The notes under the pieces are model-generated. The model was not told the origin of the DNA and did no database searches. It saw nothing but the letters and a program-made list of their open reading frames with translations. A program made the translations under genes and the position numbers. Of a DNA stretch of 64,000 nt, positions 15,459 to 24,223 are shown piece after piece. The first letter of the stretch is position 1. The number at the start of each line of letters is the position of its first letter. The stretch comes from Brevundimonas sp. MF30-B. GTDB lineage: Bacteria; Pseudomonadota; Alphaproteobacteria; Caulobacterales; Caulobacteraceae. The stretch spans positions 2,018,001-2,082,000 of the forward strand of contig NZ_CP038440.1 of assembly GCF_004683885.1 (NCBI RefSeq). The letters run 5' to 3'.

Positions 15459-17333
15459 ATGACATCTCCTAGCTCCGAAAGGCTGGACGCCGCGCTGGCT
15501 CGCCTCTTCGAGGGGCCGCTGGCGGATCGCGCCAGCTGGTTCGCCCTCACGGCCGGCGAAGTGCTGTTTGCGGCAGGGGCGGAAGCAGACACGCTGTATC
15601 TCCTGCGGTCCGGCCGTTTGGGCGTGTTCCAGTCCGAAGGCGAGCAGGACCTGCGCCTGATCGGAGTGATCCGGCCCGGAGAACCGACCGGCGAGATGGC
15701 GCTGATAGCCGGGACGGCCCATACCGCCACCGTCGCAGCGCTGCGCGACAGCGAGATCGTGGCCGTTCCGCGCGACGCCTTCTTTGACGCCGCCCGTTCG
15801 GCGCCGGAAGTCATGGTCGAACTTGCACGCCTGATGATCCGTCGCGCTCGGGATAAGGCCGCCAGCGGCGGCGAGCCCAGCGTGTTCGGCTTCGTTTCGG
15901 CGCGGCCTCGGCCCATCAGGGCCTTCGTCGAACGTCTGGCCGCCGCCATCAAGGCCGAGGGTCGAACCTGCCAGGTCGTGGACCATTCGGCGCTCTCGTC
16001 AGCCGCCGATTGGTTTTCGCGAATCGAGCATGCTCACGACTATGTTCTTTACGTCGCCGAGTCTGACGAACCGGCTTGGGCGGCATTGTGCGCTCGCCAG
16101 GTCGACCGGCTCTTCATTGTCGGCAGCGCCCTTCTGGCTCCGCCTGCGATTCTGCCTCATGGCCCCGGTGCGGGACTGACGCACCACCGCACGGATCTGA
16201 TCCTGCTGCGTGACCCGCGCATGTCGCGACCCGCCAACACACGCATCTGGATCGATGCCCTCAACCCTGGCCGATGGTTTCAGGCGACCGAGACGTCCGC
16301 CGCCGATGTCGAGCGGATGGCCCGGGTCGTGACGGGCTCGGCGGTCGGCCTGGTCCTGTCCGGCGGCGGCGCCCGCGCCTACGCCCATATCGGTGCGATC
16401 AAGGCCTTGCGGGAAGCTGGGATCCCCCTCGACTTCCTCGGCGGATCATCGATGGGGGCGGTCATCGCCGCCGGCCCGGCCCTGGGATGGTCGGACGAAG
16501 AGTTGGAGGCCCGCATCCGCGCCGCCTTCGTGCAATCGGACCCGCTTTCGGATCTGGCCTTTCCGATGATCGCCATGACCCGGGCCGGCAAAGTCGCGCG
16601 GCTTCTGCGCCAGACATATGGCGACATCGATATCTCCGACATGCCGCTGCCGTTCTTCGCGGTCTCCTCCAACCTCACCACAGGCCGATTGGATATCCAT
16701 CGCCGAGGCTTGCTGCGTCACGCCATGCGGGCCTCAATCGCCATTCCGGGAGTCATGCCGCCGGTGGTCCGAGATGGTCAGGTCCTCGTCGACGGCGCCG
16801 TGCTGAACAACTTTCCGGCCGACGTCATGCGGCAGATGAATCCCGGCCCCCTCATCGGCGTGGACATGAGTCAGGCCAGAGGCGTCGACGCGCATGCCCT
16901 GGAGAATCCTCCGTCCTGGTGGCGCTGGATTGCGTCGGGGGCGTGGAAACGCGGGCCGCCCATTGTCTCGATCCTGATGCGGGCGGCCACGATCACCACG
17001 GATGCGGATCTCGAAAAGTCGCGCGCCCTCACGGACCTGCTGATACTGCCCACGCCGGAGGGCATGGATATCCGCGACTGGAAGGCCTACGACATCCCCG
17101 TGGCCGCCGGCTATGCCGCCGCCCAGAAGGCGCTCGACGAAACGGACCGCCCTATAGGGCGCCTGCAACGCGCGATCGACCCGCTCACGACCGACGACGT
17201 CGCGCGATCAGAAACAGACGCGGAAACGGCAACAGGGTCGTCCCGTCCGCCCGCTGCTCAAACGCATCGGAAAGCCGCGAGGCGAGCGTCGAAAGGAAGG
17301 CTTCGGTCCACGCCGTCGCCTCAAGGATCGTGA
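15459..17333 (+). CDS. Patatin-like phospholipase with N-terminal cyclic-nucleotide-binding domain
   Basis: A 624-residue protein like bacterial relatives of neuropathy target esterase. Residues about 10-120 form a cNMP-binding barrel (EVLFAAGAEADTLYLLRSGR, GEPTGEMALI). Residues about 295-490 form the patatin domain, with the oxyanion motif SGGGARAYAH near 301-310, nucleophile Ser331 in GSSMG, and catalytic Asp445 in DGAVLNNFP. The last 45 or so residues are low-complexity and coincide with a 149-base tail-to-tail overlap with the convergent methyltransferase, suggesting a late stop. Predicted to hydrolyse phospholipids or lysophospholipids. Confidence 0.9.
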   Translation: MTSPSSERLDAALARLFEGPLADRASWFALTAGEVLFAAGAEADTLYLLRSGRLGVFQSEGEQDLRLIGVIRPGEPTGEMALIAGTAHTATVAALRDSEIVAVPRDAFFDAARSAPEVMVELARLMIRRARDKAASGGEPSVFGFVSARPRPIRAFVERLAAAIKAEGRTCQVVDHSALSSAADWFSRIEHAHDYVLYVAESDEPAWAALCARQVDRLFIVGSALLAPPAILPHGPGAGLTHHRTDLILLRDPRMSRPANTRIWIDALNPGRWFQATETSAADVERMARVVTGSAVGLVLSGGGARAYAHIGAIKALREAGIPLDFLGGSSMGAVIAAGPALGWSDEELEARIRAAFVQSDPLSDLAFPMIAMTRAGKVARLLRQTYGDIDISDMPLPFFAVSSNLTTGRLDIHRRGLLRHAMRASIAIPGVMPPVVRDGQVLVDGAVLNNFPADVMRQMNPGPLIGVDMSQARGVDAHALENPPSWWRWIASGAWKRGPPIVSILMRAATITTDADLEKSRALTDLLILPTPEGMDIRDWKAYDIPVAAGYAAAQKALDETDRPIGRLQRAIDPLTTDDVARSETDAETATGSSRPPAAQTHRKAARRASKGRLRSTPSPQGS

Positions 17334-17973
17334 GATAGGGCCTCAGCGCCGTTCCCTTCATCCATTCCAGGACGGCGTCTTCTCCCGTCAGGACGTGGAG
17401 ATAGGTGGTGCTCCACAGATCGATCTCGTCGCAGACGGACGACAGCAGGTCGTACGTCTGCTGCATCGTCAGGAGGGGCTGAAGCGGACGCACGGGCGCG
17501 GTCGTCGACGCCCAGGGCCCCTCGGCCGCGACGGCGCGGAGGATGGAGTGATGCCGCGTCTCGAAGGCCATTGGCATCTGCACGGCCAGGACACCGCCGG
17601 GAGCCAGCGATCCCGCCAGACGCGACAGCAGGGTTTGGTGATCGGGCAGCCATTGCAGCGAGGCGTTGGCCAGGATCAGGTCCGGCGGCGTCTCGGGGGT
17701 CCAATCGGCGATATCGCCCTGGCGCCAGTCGATCAGCGGATCGGCGGCGCGCGCCTGTTCCAGCATGTCGATGCTGGAATCCAGGCCGTGGACGCTCGCC
17801 TCGGGATGGCGCCGGCGCAAGATGGCGGCATGCTGGCCCGTCCCGCAACCCAGGTCCCAAATCTCGCGCGGCGATAGGTCGGGCGGCAGACGCAACATCA
17901 GATCGAGCACCGCGCGATCGCGCTCGACCTCGAACCGGCTATATTGTCCAGGATCCCAGCGTGGATCGGTCAT
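17185..17973 (-). CDS. Trans-aconitate 2-methyltransferase-like SAM methyltransferase
   Basis: A 262-residue class I methyltransferase. Motif I is IWDLGCGTGQHAAILRRRHP, with the acidic HGLDSS after it, then DLILANASLQWLPDHQTLLS, as in Tam, which methylates trans-aconitate and relieves its inhibition of aconitase. The RYLTILEA-type C-terminal region also fits Tam. The ATG at 17973 has AGAGGA before it; an upstream extension would read into tRNA-His. The 3' end overlaps the patatin gene. Confidence 0.85.
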   Translation of the reverse strand: MTDPRWDPGQYSRFEVERDRAVLDLMLRLPPDLSPREIWDLGCGTGQHAAILRRRHPEASVHGLDSSIDMLEQARAADPLIDWRQGDIADWTPETPPDLILANASLQWLPDHQTLLSRLAGSLAPGGVLAVQMPMAFETRHHSILRAVAAEGPWASTTAPVRPLQPLLTMQQTYDLLSSVCDEIDLWSTTYLHVLTGEDAVLEWMKGTALRPYLTILEATAWTEAFLSTLASRLSDAFEQRADGTTLLPFPRLFLIARRRRS

Positions 17974-17993
17974 GCCGTCCTCTTGAGGGAAGA

Positions 17994-18070
17994 TGGTACC
18001 GCCTCTCAGGCTTGAACTGAGGACCTCCGGCTCCACAAACCGGCGCTCTAACCAACTGAGCTAAGGCGGC
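17994..18070 (-). tRNA. tRNA-His (anticodon GTG)
   Basis: A 77-base cloverleaf with CCA encoded. The acceptor GCCGCCT pairs with AGGCGGT (G1:U72), the anticodon stem CCGGT with GCCGG, and the loop TTGTGGA gives GTG. The discriminator base is A73 and the base before G1 is T, so the usual G-1:C73 identity pair is absent. This altered tRNA-His is known from Alphaproteobacteria. Confidence 0.96.
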
Positions 18071-18158
18071 ACAGGCGGGCGAACCCGCGCAAGGCGGCTT
18101 CTCTAGCTTTCCCCATCGCCGCGATCAAGCGGGCGCAGCGGCGGCGCCGACGATTTCC

Positions 18159-18917
18159 TCAGCTCCAGCCGCGGCTGGCGATATACTGCTCCAGGGCCGA
18201 GATGCGGGTCTGGTCCGACGGGTGCGTCGAGGCGAACTGCGGCGTCGCGCCCTGACGCTGTTCCGACATGATCCGCCACAGAGCAACGGCTTCGGACGGG
18301 CGGAAGCCGGCGGCCGCCATATAGTCCACGCCCAGGCGGTCGGCCTCGAGCTCGTCGCGGCGGGAGAAGGGCAGCAGCACGCCGTACTGCGCGCCCAGGC
18401 TGCCCAGCGCGCCGACCGCTTCCGCGCGGTTGCCGGCCACGCCCTGAGCGGCCTGCAGGCCTACGCTGGCCAGCGCCGTGCTGGAATAGCGTTCGACGGC
18501 ATGACGCGCGACGACGTGGCCGACCTCGTGGCCCAGCACGGCGGCCAGTTGGTCGTCATTGCGTACGAGGTTCAGCAGGCCCGTCGTCACGCCGATCTTG
18601 GCGTTCGGCAGGACGAAGGCGTTGGGGCTGGCGCTTTCGAAGACCGCATAGTCCCAGGCGCGATCGCCGAGATTCGCCGCCTGCACGATCCGACCGCCGA
18701 CCCGCCGAACACGTTCGTTCAGCGCCGGCGTAGAGACGACGTTCTGGGTCCGCAGCGCCTCTTGCCAAGCCGCGTCCGCCTGAGCGGCCAGACTGGATTC
18801 GTCGGCGATCAGGAACTGGTTCCGTCCCAGGGTTTCATTATAGGCGCAGGCGCTCAGGCCAAGCGACGCCGCCACGGCGGCGACGGCAAATGGACGAAAT
18901 CGGGCGGCGACGGACAT
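18159..18917 (-). CDS. M48-family metalloprotease, predicted lipoprotein
   Basis: A 252-residue periplasmic Zn-protease. A signal peptide ends in the lipobox LSAC near residue 24. The active-site motif HEVGH with the downstream zinc-ligand Glu in DELEADRLGV places it in the M48C/BepA-LoiP-like group, which handles outer-membrane quality control. THPSDQTRISALEQYI near the C-terminus is the family's late motif. The ATG at 18917 with GGAGG upstream is chosen over longer frames. It lies downstream of the tonB cluster but is separated from it by a terminator. Confidence 0.9.
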   Translation of the reverse strand: MSVAARFRPFAVAAVAASLGLSACAYNETLGRNQFLIADESSLAAQADAAWQEALRTQNVVSTPALNERVRRVGGRIVQAANLGDRAWDYAVFESASPNAFVLPNAKIGVTTGLLNLVRNDDQLAAVLGHEVGHVVARHAVERYSSTALASVGLQAAQGVAGNRAEAVGALGSLGAQYGVLLPFSRRDELEADRLGVDYMAAAGFRPSEAVALWRIMSEQRQGATPQFASTHPSDQTRISALEQYIASRGWS

Positions 18918-18991
18918 GCAGACCTCCGTTGGACGTGGACAGGCTTGAACGCACATCAGTGCTCGAAGCTCCACCGCACCGCGCAATGAAA

Positions 18992-19019
18992 AACGCCCCG
19001 GACCGAAGTCCGAGGCGTT
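18992..19019 (-). terminator. Intrinsic terminator after tonB
   Basis: The hairpin has stems AACGCC/GGCGTT and CGGAC/GTCCG, one internal mismatch and a CGAA loop. On the minus strand it is followed by five T residues. It lies 23 bases past the tonB stop. Confidence 0.85.
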
Positions 19020-19041
19020 CCCCAATCTTGGCTGAATGAAC

Positions 19042-19758
19042 TCAGTTCAGCTGGAAGCGGATATTGAACCTCGCTTGCCCGCCTTGAGCGACGCCATCGA
19101 CAGTGCTCGGTGCAAAACGCGCCGAGCGCATGGACGCGATGGCGGCCTGGCCGAATCCTGCACCCGTAGGCGACTCCGACTCAACCGTGCAGTTGGAGGC
19201 GGAGCCATTCGGTTGGACGCGGCAAAGCAGGGTCACCGTACCACCTTCGATACCCCGATCCTGAGCTCGCTGCGGAAACTCAGGACGAGGCTGACGCTGC
19301 CACTGCACACCCGTGACAACGGGCGGACGCGGCGGCGCCGGCGGGGCCGGCGGAGGCGGCGGACCGGGGACGATTACGGGCGGACCCTGATACTCGACTC
19401 GGTCTTCCTTCTTCGTCGGCTCGATCGGCAACGTCACCGGCGGCGGCGGGGCCGTTGGCTGGATCACCGGCGGCCGAACCTGAAGCTTAGGCGGCGGCGG
19501 TTGATCCGTAGGCGGCGGCGGCGGCGGAGGCGGCGGCGGAGGCGGAGGCGGAGCCGGCTCGATCAACTCCACGTCGACGGCTTCATCCGTATACTCGAAC
19601 GGCTGCAACTCGAACTTGGACTTGTAGAGCCAGACCCCGGCCGCGATGTGAACCGCCGCCGAGACGGCGATGCCGACAATGGCGCCCGTAGAAAGCTTTT
19701 TCTTCTTCTTGGGCGGATCCAGAATCGGATCGCGGTGGGCGTGGGTTTCAGCTGTCAT
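19042..19758 (-). CDS. tonB: TonB energy transducer
   Basis: A 238-residue protein: a basic N-terminus (PKKKKK), a single membrane anchor at about residues 22-45, a long Pro-rich periplasmic spacer including a run of over ten prolines, and a C-terminal TonB domain (PEFPQRAQDRGIEGGTVTLL, then MRSARFAPSTVDG). It couples the proton-driven ExbB-ExbD motor to TonB-dependent receptors. Caulobacterales carry many such receptors, but none lies in the window. It is the last gene of exbB-exbD-tonB. Confidence 0.95.
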   Translation of the reverse strand: MTAETHAHRDPILDPPKKKKKLSTGAIVGIAVSAAVHIAAGVWLYKSKFELQPFEYTDEAVDVELIEPAPPPPPPPPPPPPPPTDQPPPPKLQVRPPVIQPTAPPPPVTLPIEPTKKEDRVEYQGPPVIVPGPPPPPAPPAPPRPPVVTGVQWQRQPRPEFPQRAQDRGIEGGTVTLLCRVQPNGSASNCTVESESPTGAGFGQAAIASMRSARFAPSTVDGVAQGGQARFNIRFQLN

Positions 19759-19776
19759 GCTTTATGCCTTTGCCCC

Positions 19777-20211
19777 TTACGAAGACTGGTCTTCGCCGAC
19801 CAGGGCGACGGAATAGAAACCGTTGTCCTGCAACGCATTCATGACCTGCATGAAGTCACCGTAACGCGTCGTGCGGTCAGCGCGGATGAAGATGCGTTCG
19901 TCCGCCGGATTGCGCCGACCGATCTGGTCGGTCAGGTCCTGGCCCAGGGTCCCCACGCTGCTCCGGAAGTCGCCGACGTAAACGTCGCCGTCATTCTGGA
20001 TCGAGATGAAGACCGGCGTGGGCGGATTCTGCGCCGGCGGTGCGACTGCACGCGGGAGTTCGATGGGCACCGACACGGTGGCGAGCGGAGCCGCCACCAT
20101 GAAGATGATGAGCAGGACGAGCATCACGTCCACGAAAGGCGTGACGTTGATCTCGCTGTTCTGCTCGATGGCGTACTTGCCACCCCCCGAACCGGAGAGT
20201 TTGGCGCCCAT
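19777..20211 (-). CDS. exbD: Biopolymer transport protein ExbD
   Basis: A 144-residue ExbD/TolR protein with one N-terminal membrane helix carrying the conserved proton-path Asp (INVTPFVDVMLVLLIIFMVA) and a periplasmic domain ending in NALQDNGFYSVALV. It lies between exbB (5 bases upstream) and tonB (18 bases downstream). A paralogue with the same first seven residues is encoded 23 kb away at 43892-44329. Confidence 0.95.
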   Translation of the reverse strand: MGAKLSGSGGGKYAIEQNSEINVTPFVDVMLVLLIIFMVAAPLATVSVPIELPRAVAPPAQNPPTPVFISIQNDGDVYVGDFRSSVGTLGQDLTDQIGRRNPADERIFIRADRTTRYGDFMQVMNALQDNGFYSVALVGEDQSS

Positions 20212-20216
20212 CTAGC

Positions 20217-21116
20217 TTACGCTCCCTTGTCGAGTTGACGCGAGATGCCGTTGATCAGTTCGGCGCTGAAACCGTCCGACCGCACACCGTACGCCGCGAT
20301 GCGGGTGTTGAAGTAGTTGTAGAACATGACCGCCGGAATGGCCGCGAACAGACCGATGCCGGTGGCCAGCAGAGCCTCGGCGATGCCGGGGGCGACGACG
20401 GCCAGGTTGGTGGTGTTCGACTCGGCGATGCCGATGAAGGAGTTCATGATGCCGTAGACGGTGCCGAACAGACCGATGAACGGCGCGCCCGAACCGACCG
20501 AGGCCAGGAACTGCTGACCGCCCGACAGGCGGCTGGCGACCGACGACTGCACGGCCGAGACGGCGGTCTGGGTGCGCAGCAGAGCGGTGTCGCGGTGGTC
20601 GCCCGTGATGGACAGGCCGGCCTGACGCGACAGTTCGATTTCTTCGGTCGCCGCTGCGGCCATGTCGGCCAGCGGGTTGCCGTCGAACTCTTCCGACGTG
20701 GCCACGCGGCGCATGTCGGCCACGGTGCGAGCGCCCCGGAAGGCTTCCAGGAAGCGGTCCGTCTTCTTGTTGAGAGCGCCGAACTCAAGCAGCTTGATCA
20801 GGAGGATGGTCCACGAGAAGACCGAAGCCAGGACCAGGCCGATCATGACCACCTTCACGACCGGGTGGGCGATCATGAACATGGTGATGGGGGTGAGGTT
20901 GCCGTGACCGCCGCCGACGGACTCGGTCAGCGAAGCGGGATCTTCAGGCGTTGCGGCCGGGGTAGCGGCGGCGTCGGCGGCCGGAGCGGCGGGGGCCGTG
21001 GCGGCCGGAGCGGCGGCCGGAGCCGCGGCTTCCTGGGCCAGGGCTGGCGCGCCAGCCATCAGCACGGCGGCGCCGGCCATGGCCAGGAGGATGTTCGTCT
21101 TCTTGCTAATCAGCAT
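20217..21116 (-). CDS. exbB: ExbB/TolQ/MotA proton-channel protein
   Basis: A 299-residue protein with a cleavable signal peptide and an Ala/Pro-rich N-terminal extension (about residues 25-65), then three membrane helices. The second and third lie around ASVGSGAPFIGLFGTVYGIM and GIAEALLATGIGLFAAIPAV, the family hallmark region. It forms the pentameric stator that powers TonB. First gene of exbB-exbD-tonB; the promoter should lie in the 400 bases upstream. Confidence 0.95.
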   Translation of the reverse strand: MLISKKTNILLAMAGAAVLMAGAPALAQEAAAPAAAPAATAPAAPAADAAATPAATPEDPASLTESVGGGHGNLTPITMFMIAHPVVKVVMIGLVLASVFSWTILLIKLLEFGALNKKTDRFLEAFRGARTVADMRRVATSEEFDGNPLADMAAAATEEIELSRQAGLSITGDHRDTALLRTQTAVSAVQSSVASRLSGGQQFLASVGSGAPFIGLFGTVYGIMNSFIGIAESNTTNLAVVAPGIAEALLATGIGLFAAIPAVMFYNYFNTRIAAYGVRSDGFSAELINGISRQLDKGA

Positions 21117-21523
21117 TGCTCGCCAGTTCCTGCTTTTTGGTCTGACTCATGAAACCCAAGAGACGGACCGGAATGGCCGTCCCTCAATGAAATTTCGCCG
21201 CCGCCTCGGCCATGGGCCTGCGCGTTCGACACCTACCCTTCTCCACGGACGCCGAAAGGAAATCCGTCGATCAGGACGCCCGTGAAGATCTCGAAAGACC
21301 GTCGAGGGGCATGCGACCTCCCTTGTGAGGAAAGCGGTCAAGCTCCTTTGGCGAACCCTTACCAGAGCGTCAAGAGCGCAAGGCCGCTTTTCGCCCCAAG
21401 GATTACCGTCGCGTCACGCGCAACAAATGACCAGAGAACAAGACAATTTCATGATCGCCCGTGCACGAGCGTTCGGCGAGGCCCCGGCGCCGCGGCGATT
21501 TTCTTTCTGCAAGGAAAAGAAGG
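21117..21523. other. Intergenic stretch upstream of exbB without a gene
   Basis: About 400 bases between the exbB start and tRNA-Phe. It should carry the exbB promoter, but I could not pick out a convincing -35/-10 pair or a Fur-like dyad. Open frames here are incidental; one runs into the tRNA. Confidence 0.5.
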
Positions 21524-21599
21524 TGGTGCCTGAGGGCGGATTCGAACCACCGACACGCGGATTTTCAATCCGCTGCTCTACCAACTGAGCTACTCAGGC
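21524..21599 (-). tRNA. tRNA-Phe (anticodon GAA)
   Basis: A 76-base cloverleaf with CCA encoded. The acceptor GCCTGAG pairs with CTCAGGC, the anticodon stem GCGGA with TCCGC, and the loop TTGAAAA gives GAA. It lies downstream of yacG, as the last element of the murA-yacG cluster. Confidence 0.97.
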
Positions 21600-21662
21600 C
21601 CGGCGCTGCTGCGCGAGAGCGGCGTCTATAGGCGAGCCGTTGGGGGCTGTCCAGCGCCTCGA

Positions 21663-21839
21663 TCAGCCTTCTTCATCATTGTCCGGGGGCACATCGTCCG
21701 GACCTCCCGGCAGGACATATCCGCCCGTCAGCCAGCGCTGCAGATCCAGGTCGGCGCAGCGCTTCGAACAGAAAGGCTTGTAAGCGTCGGCCGTCGGATT
21801 CTTACGACAGATCGGGCAGAGACCCGTCGACTGGACCAT
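21663..21839 (-). CDS. yacG: DNA gyrase inhibitor / zinc-binding protein YacG
   Basis: A 58-residue protein with the YacG zinc site: Cys8 and Cys11 (CPIC) and Cys24 and Cys28 (FCSKRC), followed by DLQRWLTGGYVLPG. In E. coli YacG binds GyrB and inhibits gyrase. The ATG at 21839 has AGGAG eight bases upstream. A TTG two codons earlier would overlap the upstream stop. Confidence 0.93.
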   Translation of the reverse strand: MVQSTGLCPICRKNPTADAYKPFCSKRCADLDLQRWLTGGYVLPGGPDDVPPDNDEEG

Positions 21840-21841
21840 GA

Positions 21842-22849
21842 TCAAGTCTCCTTTATTTCATAGCGGCCGGCCGCGAAGGTCGGGTCGACCACCGTCCCCG
21901 CGCGGGGACCAAGCCGCGCGGCAAGGGGGCCGACGGCGGCCGCCAGGTCTGGAGCGCATCGCGCGACCAGACGCGGCGCCTGGGTTCGAGTCAGCAGGGC
22001 CTGGCGCAACGACCGCGCGACTGCCACCGCTTCCCCGCCCCGGAGCCGAGCTTCTATGGGCTGGCGTCGCCAGGGCAGGCTCAATTGGGCCAGGCCGAAG
22101 CGGCTGACGGGACCATAGGCCGCATGCGGCTGATCGAAGGCGGCGCGGACGTCGGTCAACGCGTGTTCGGGGTTAACCCTCGTTCCCACCAGATCGATGG
22201 CCACCAGACCGCCCCAGCTCTTCAAACGAATGAGCCGCGCCGCCTGGCGCAGCCCTTCGCGATTGGCGCGCGCTCGGGCCTGTTTGGGGTCTCGCCCCGC
22301 CTGGCCCGCATGATCGATGTCCACCGCCACAAGTGCGCGGGTCCGCTCAAGCGCCAGGTCGACGCCAACGCTGTTGAACAGATGCCGGACCTCTAGCGCT
22401 TCTTCCTCAGCCGCCCAGACAGCCTCGATGGCCGGCGCGCCCTCGACCGGCGCAACGCCCGGCGCCAGCTCGGCCAGGATCTCGACCACTCCCGGCCCTT
22501 CCGAGATCAGACGTGGATCGCCCTCACCCGCCCCCAGGCGGCGCAGAGCCGGGCCCTTGCCGTCGCGACGCTCGGCCGTGACCTCGACCTGCACCCGATC
22601 GCCCTCGCGCACGGGCGCGCCGCCGGACAGCGGCAGGAAACCGAACGGCTCGCCGCAACCCATATCGACGAAGGCGGCGCCGAAAGCCGCCTCAACCCGC
22701 GCGACGCGGCCGACCACTCGGGCGCCCAGGCGATGCCGGGGCTCGTCGTCGTCTCTATGAATAATGAGGTGGTGCGCCAAGCCGTCGCGCATCACGACGC
22801 CGCGCGTCTCTCCCGGCGTATCGTCCAGGAAGACCTCCAGCCCGCTCAC
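21842..22849 (-). CDS. Ribonuclease E/G-family protein, short form
   Basis: A 335-residue RNase E/G-like protein, shorter than E. coli RNase G (about 490). An S1-like N-terminal region is visible (VGRVARVEAAFGAAFVDMGC). The catalytic-type acidic residues are present in LVAVDIDHAG and LVAIDLVG. The C-terminal zinc-link and small domain are lacking. Compact RNase E/G proteins beside maf and yacG are typical of Caulobacterales. Its ATG overlaps the maf stop. Confidence 0.85.
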   Translation of the reverse strand: MSGLEVFLDDTPGETRGVVMRDGLAHHLIIHRDDDEPRHRLGARVVGRVARVEAAFGAAFVDMGCGEPFGFLPLSGGAPVREGDRVQVEVTAERRDGKGPALRRLGAGEGDPRLISEGPGVVEILAELAPGVAPVEGAPAIEAVWAAEEEALEVRHLFNSVGVDLALERTRALVAVDIDHAGQAGRDPKQARARANREGLRQAARLIRLKSWGGLVAIDLVGTRVNPEHALTDVRAAFDQPHAAYGPVSRFGLAQLSLPWRRQPIEARLRGGEAVAVARSLRQALLTRTQAPRLVARCAPDLAAAVGPLAARLGPRAGTVVDPTFAAGRYEIKET

Positions 22850-23424
22850 GACGCGCGCCAGCCGGCCCCGGTCAGAAGATTGGCGGTTTCGTACAGCGGC
22901 AAACCCATCACCGCGGGATGGCTGCCCACAATGCGGCGCACAAAGGCGCCCGCCGGCCCCTGGATGCCGTAGGCCCCCGCTTTTCCCCGCCAGTCGCCGG
23001 TGGCGACATAGGCGGCGATCTCGGCCTCGGACAAAGTCTTGAAGGACACCCGCGTCTCGACCACCCGGGTCGTGATCGCTTCGCGCCGCGCCAGCGCGAC
23101 GCCGGTGAAGACGCGGTGATTGCGACCCGACAGAAGGCGCAGGAAGCGCGCGGCGTCCGCTTCGTCAGCGGCCTTTTCCAGAAGGCGGCGGCCAACGGCC
23201 ACCACGGTGTCGGCGGCCAGCACCAGCGCCTCAGGCGCGCGTGTGGCGACCACTTCGGCTTTGGAGCGGGCCAGGCGCTCGGCCAGACGCGGCGGCGTCT
23301 CGCCTTTCAGCGGCGTCTCGTCAATGTCGGCGGGGTCGATGCGGTCGGGCGTCACGCCCAGTTGCGCCAGCAATTCGATGCGGCGCGGGCTGGCCGAGGC
23401 CAGCACCAGTTCAGGAAGGCTCAC
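22846..23424 (-). CDS. maf: Maf-like nucleoside triphosphate pyrophosphatase
   Basis: A 192-residue Maf protein that hydrolyses non-canonical or pyrimidine NTPs to NMPs and restrains septum formation when overproduced. LVLASASPRRIELLAQLGV is at the N-terminus, VLAADTVVAVGRRLLEKA in the middle, and GKAGAYGIQGPAGAFVRRIV late; the catalytic Asp is in AADTVV. It overlaps the rng-like gene by 4 bases. Confidence 0.93.
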   Translation of the reverse strand: MSLPELVLASASPRRIELLAQLGVTPDRIDPADIDETPLKGETPPRLAERLARSKAEVVATRAPEALVLAADTVVAVGRRLLEKAADEADAARFLRLLSGRNHRVFTGVALARREAITTRVVETRVSFKTLSEAEIAAYVATGDWRGKAGAYGIQGPAGAFVRRIVGSHPAVMGLPLYETANLLTGAGWRAS

Positions 23425-23437
23425 GGCGAGCCCGTCC

Positions 23438-23656
23438 TTACTTGAAGCGATAGGTGATGCGGCCCTTGGTCAGGTCGTAGGGCGTCATCTCGACCAGAAC
23501 CTTGTCGCCGGCCAGCACGCGGATGCGGTTCTTGCGCATCTTGCCGGCGGTGTGAGCGATGATCTCGTGGTCGTTTTCCAGCGTCACGCGGAACGTGGCG
23601 TTGGGCAGCAGTTCGCTTACGACGCCCGGGAACTCGAGAAGTTCTTCCTTAGCCAT
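23438..23656 (-). CDS. infA: Translation initiation factor IF-1
   Basis: A 72-residue single S1/OB-fold protein that helps IF-2 and IF-3 place the initiator tRNA in the 30S P site. [20 protein letters not shown] and the terminal [13 protein letters not shown] are near-invariant features. The ATG at 23656 gives the standard N-terminus; the frame extends four codons upstream. Confidence 0.98.
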   Translation of the reverse strand: MAKEELLEFPGVVSELLPNATFRVTLENDHEIIAHTAGKMRKNRIRVLAGDKVLVEMTPYDLTKGRITYRFK

Positions 23657-23758
23657 GCGGCCTCTCACGCCCAGTTGAAACGGATTCAGGCCCGCGCCGG
23701 GCGTGGGCGGGGCCTTCAGGAAGGCGCCTAATGCCCGAAAACGCGTCGCTAGTCGAGA

Positions 23759-24223
23759 TCAGCCGCGTCGATGCAGGGCGCTGACCAGAGTGAAGAGGCG
23801 GCGTGCGGTCTCGTGATCGATGGCGACCTTGCCGTCCAGTCGCGCGGTCAGCGCCTCGGCCCCTTCGTTGTGCAGGCCGCGCCGACCCATGTCGACCGAC
23901 TCGATCTGGCTGGGCGATGAGCCGCGCAGCGCCTCGTAATAGCTGTCGCAGATAAGCTGGTAGTCTCGAATGACGGCCTTCAGCGGCGACATCGACAGCA
24001 CATAGGTGCGGGCGAAGTCCGGCCCCTCGATGTCGAAGGCCAGCCTATTGTCCTGCGACGACAGTTTCAGCCGGTAAGGCCCACGCTCGGCGCCGACAGG
24101 GTGGAAGCTGTTCTTCTCGACCAGGTCGAAGATGGCCACGCGCCGATCGTGCTCGATCTCGGCGTTGGCGGCCGGCAGGGACTGGGCGTCCAGGTCGACG
24201 GTGGTCAGGCGATGGTCGCTCAT
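23759..24223 (-). CDS. UPF0262-family protein
   Basis: A 154-residue member of an uncharacterised alphaproteobacterial family. Typical segments are EHDRRVAIFDLVEKNSFHPV, LSMSPLKAVIRDYQLICDSY and MGRRGLHNEGAEAL. No catalytic motif is known. The ATG at 24223 overlaps the DUF2948 stop, placing it in the murA operon. Confidence 0.88.
   Translation of the reverse strand: MSDHRLTTVDLDAQSLPAANAEIEHDRRVAIFDLVEKNSFHPVGAERGPYRLKLSSQDNRLAFDIEGPDFARTYVLSMSPLKAVIRDYQLICDSYYEALRGSSPSQIESVDMGRRGLHNEGAEALTARLDGKVAIDHETARRLFTLVSALHRRG

Noticed and set aside
19495..19565. Apparent simple repeat of GGC/GGA triplets
   Set aside because: It is explained by the proline run in the TonB periplasmic spacer on the minus strand.
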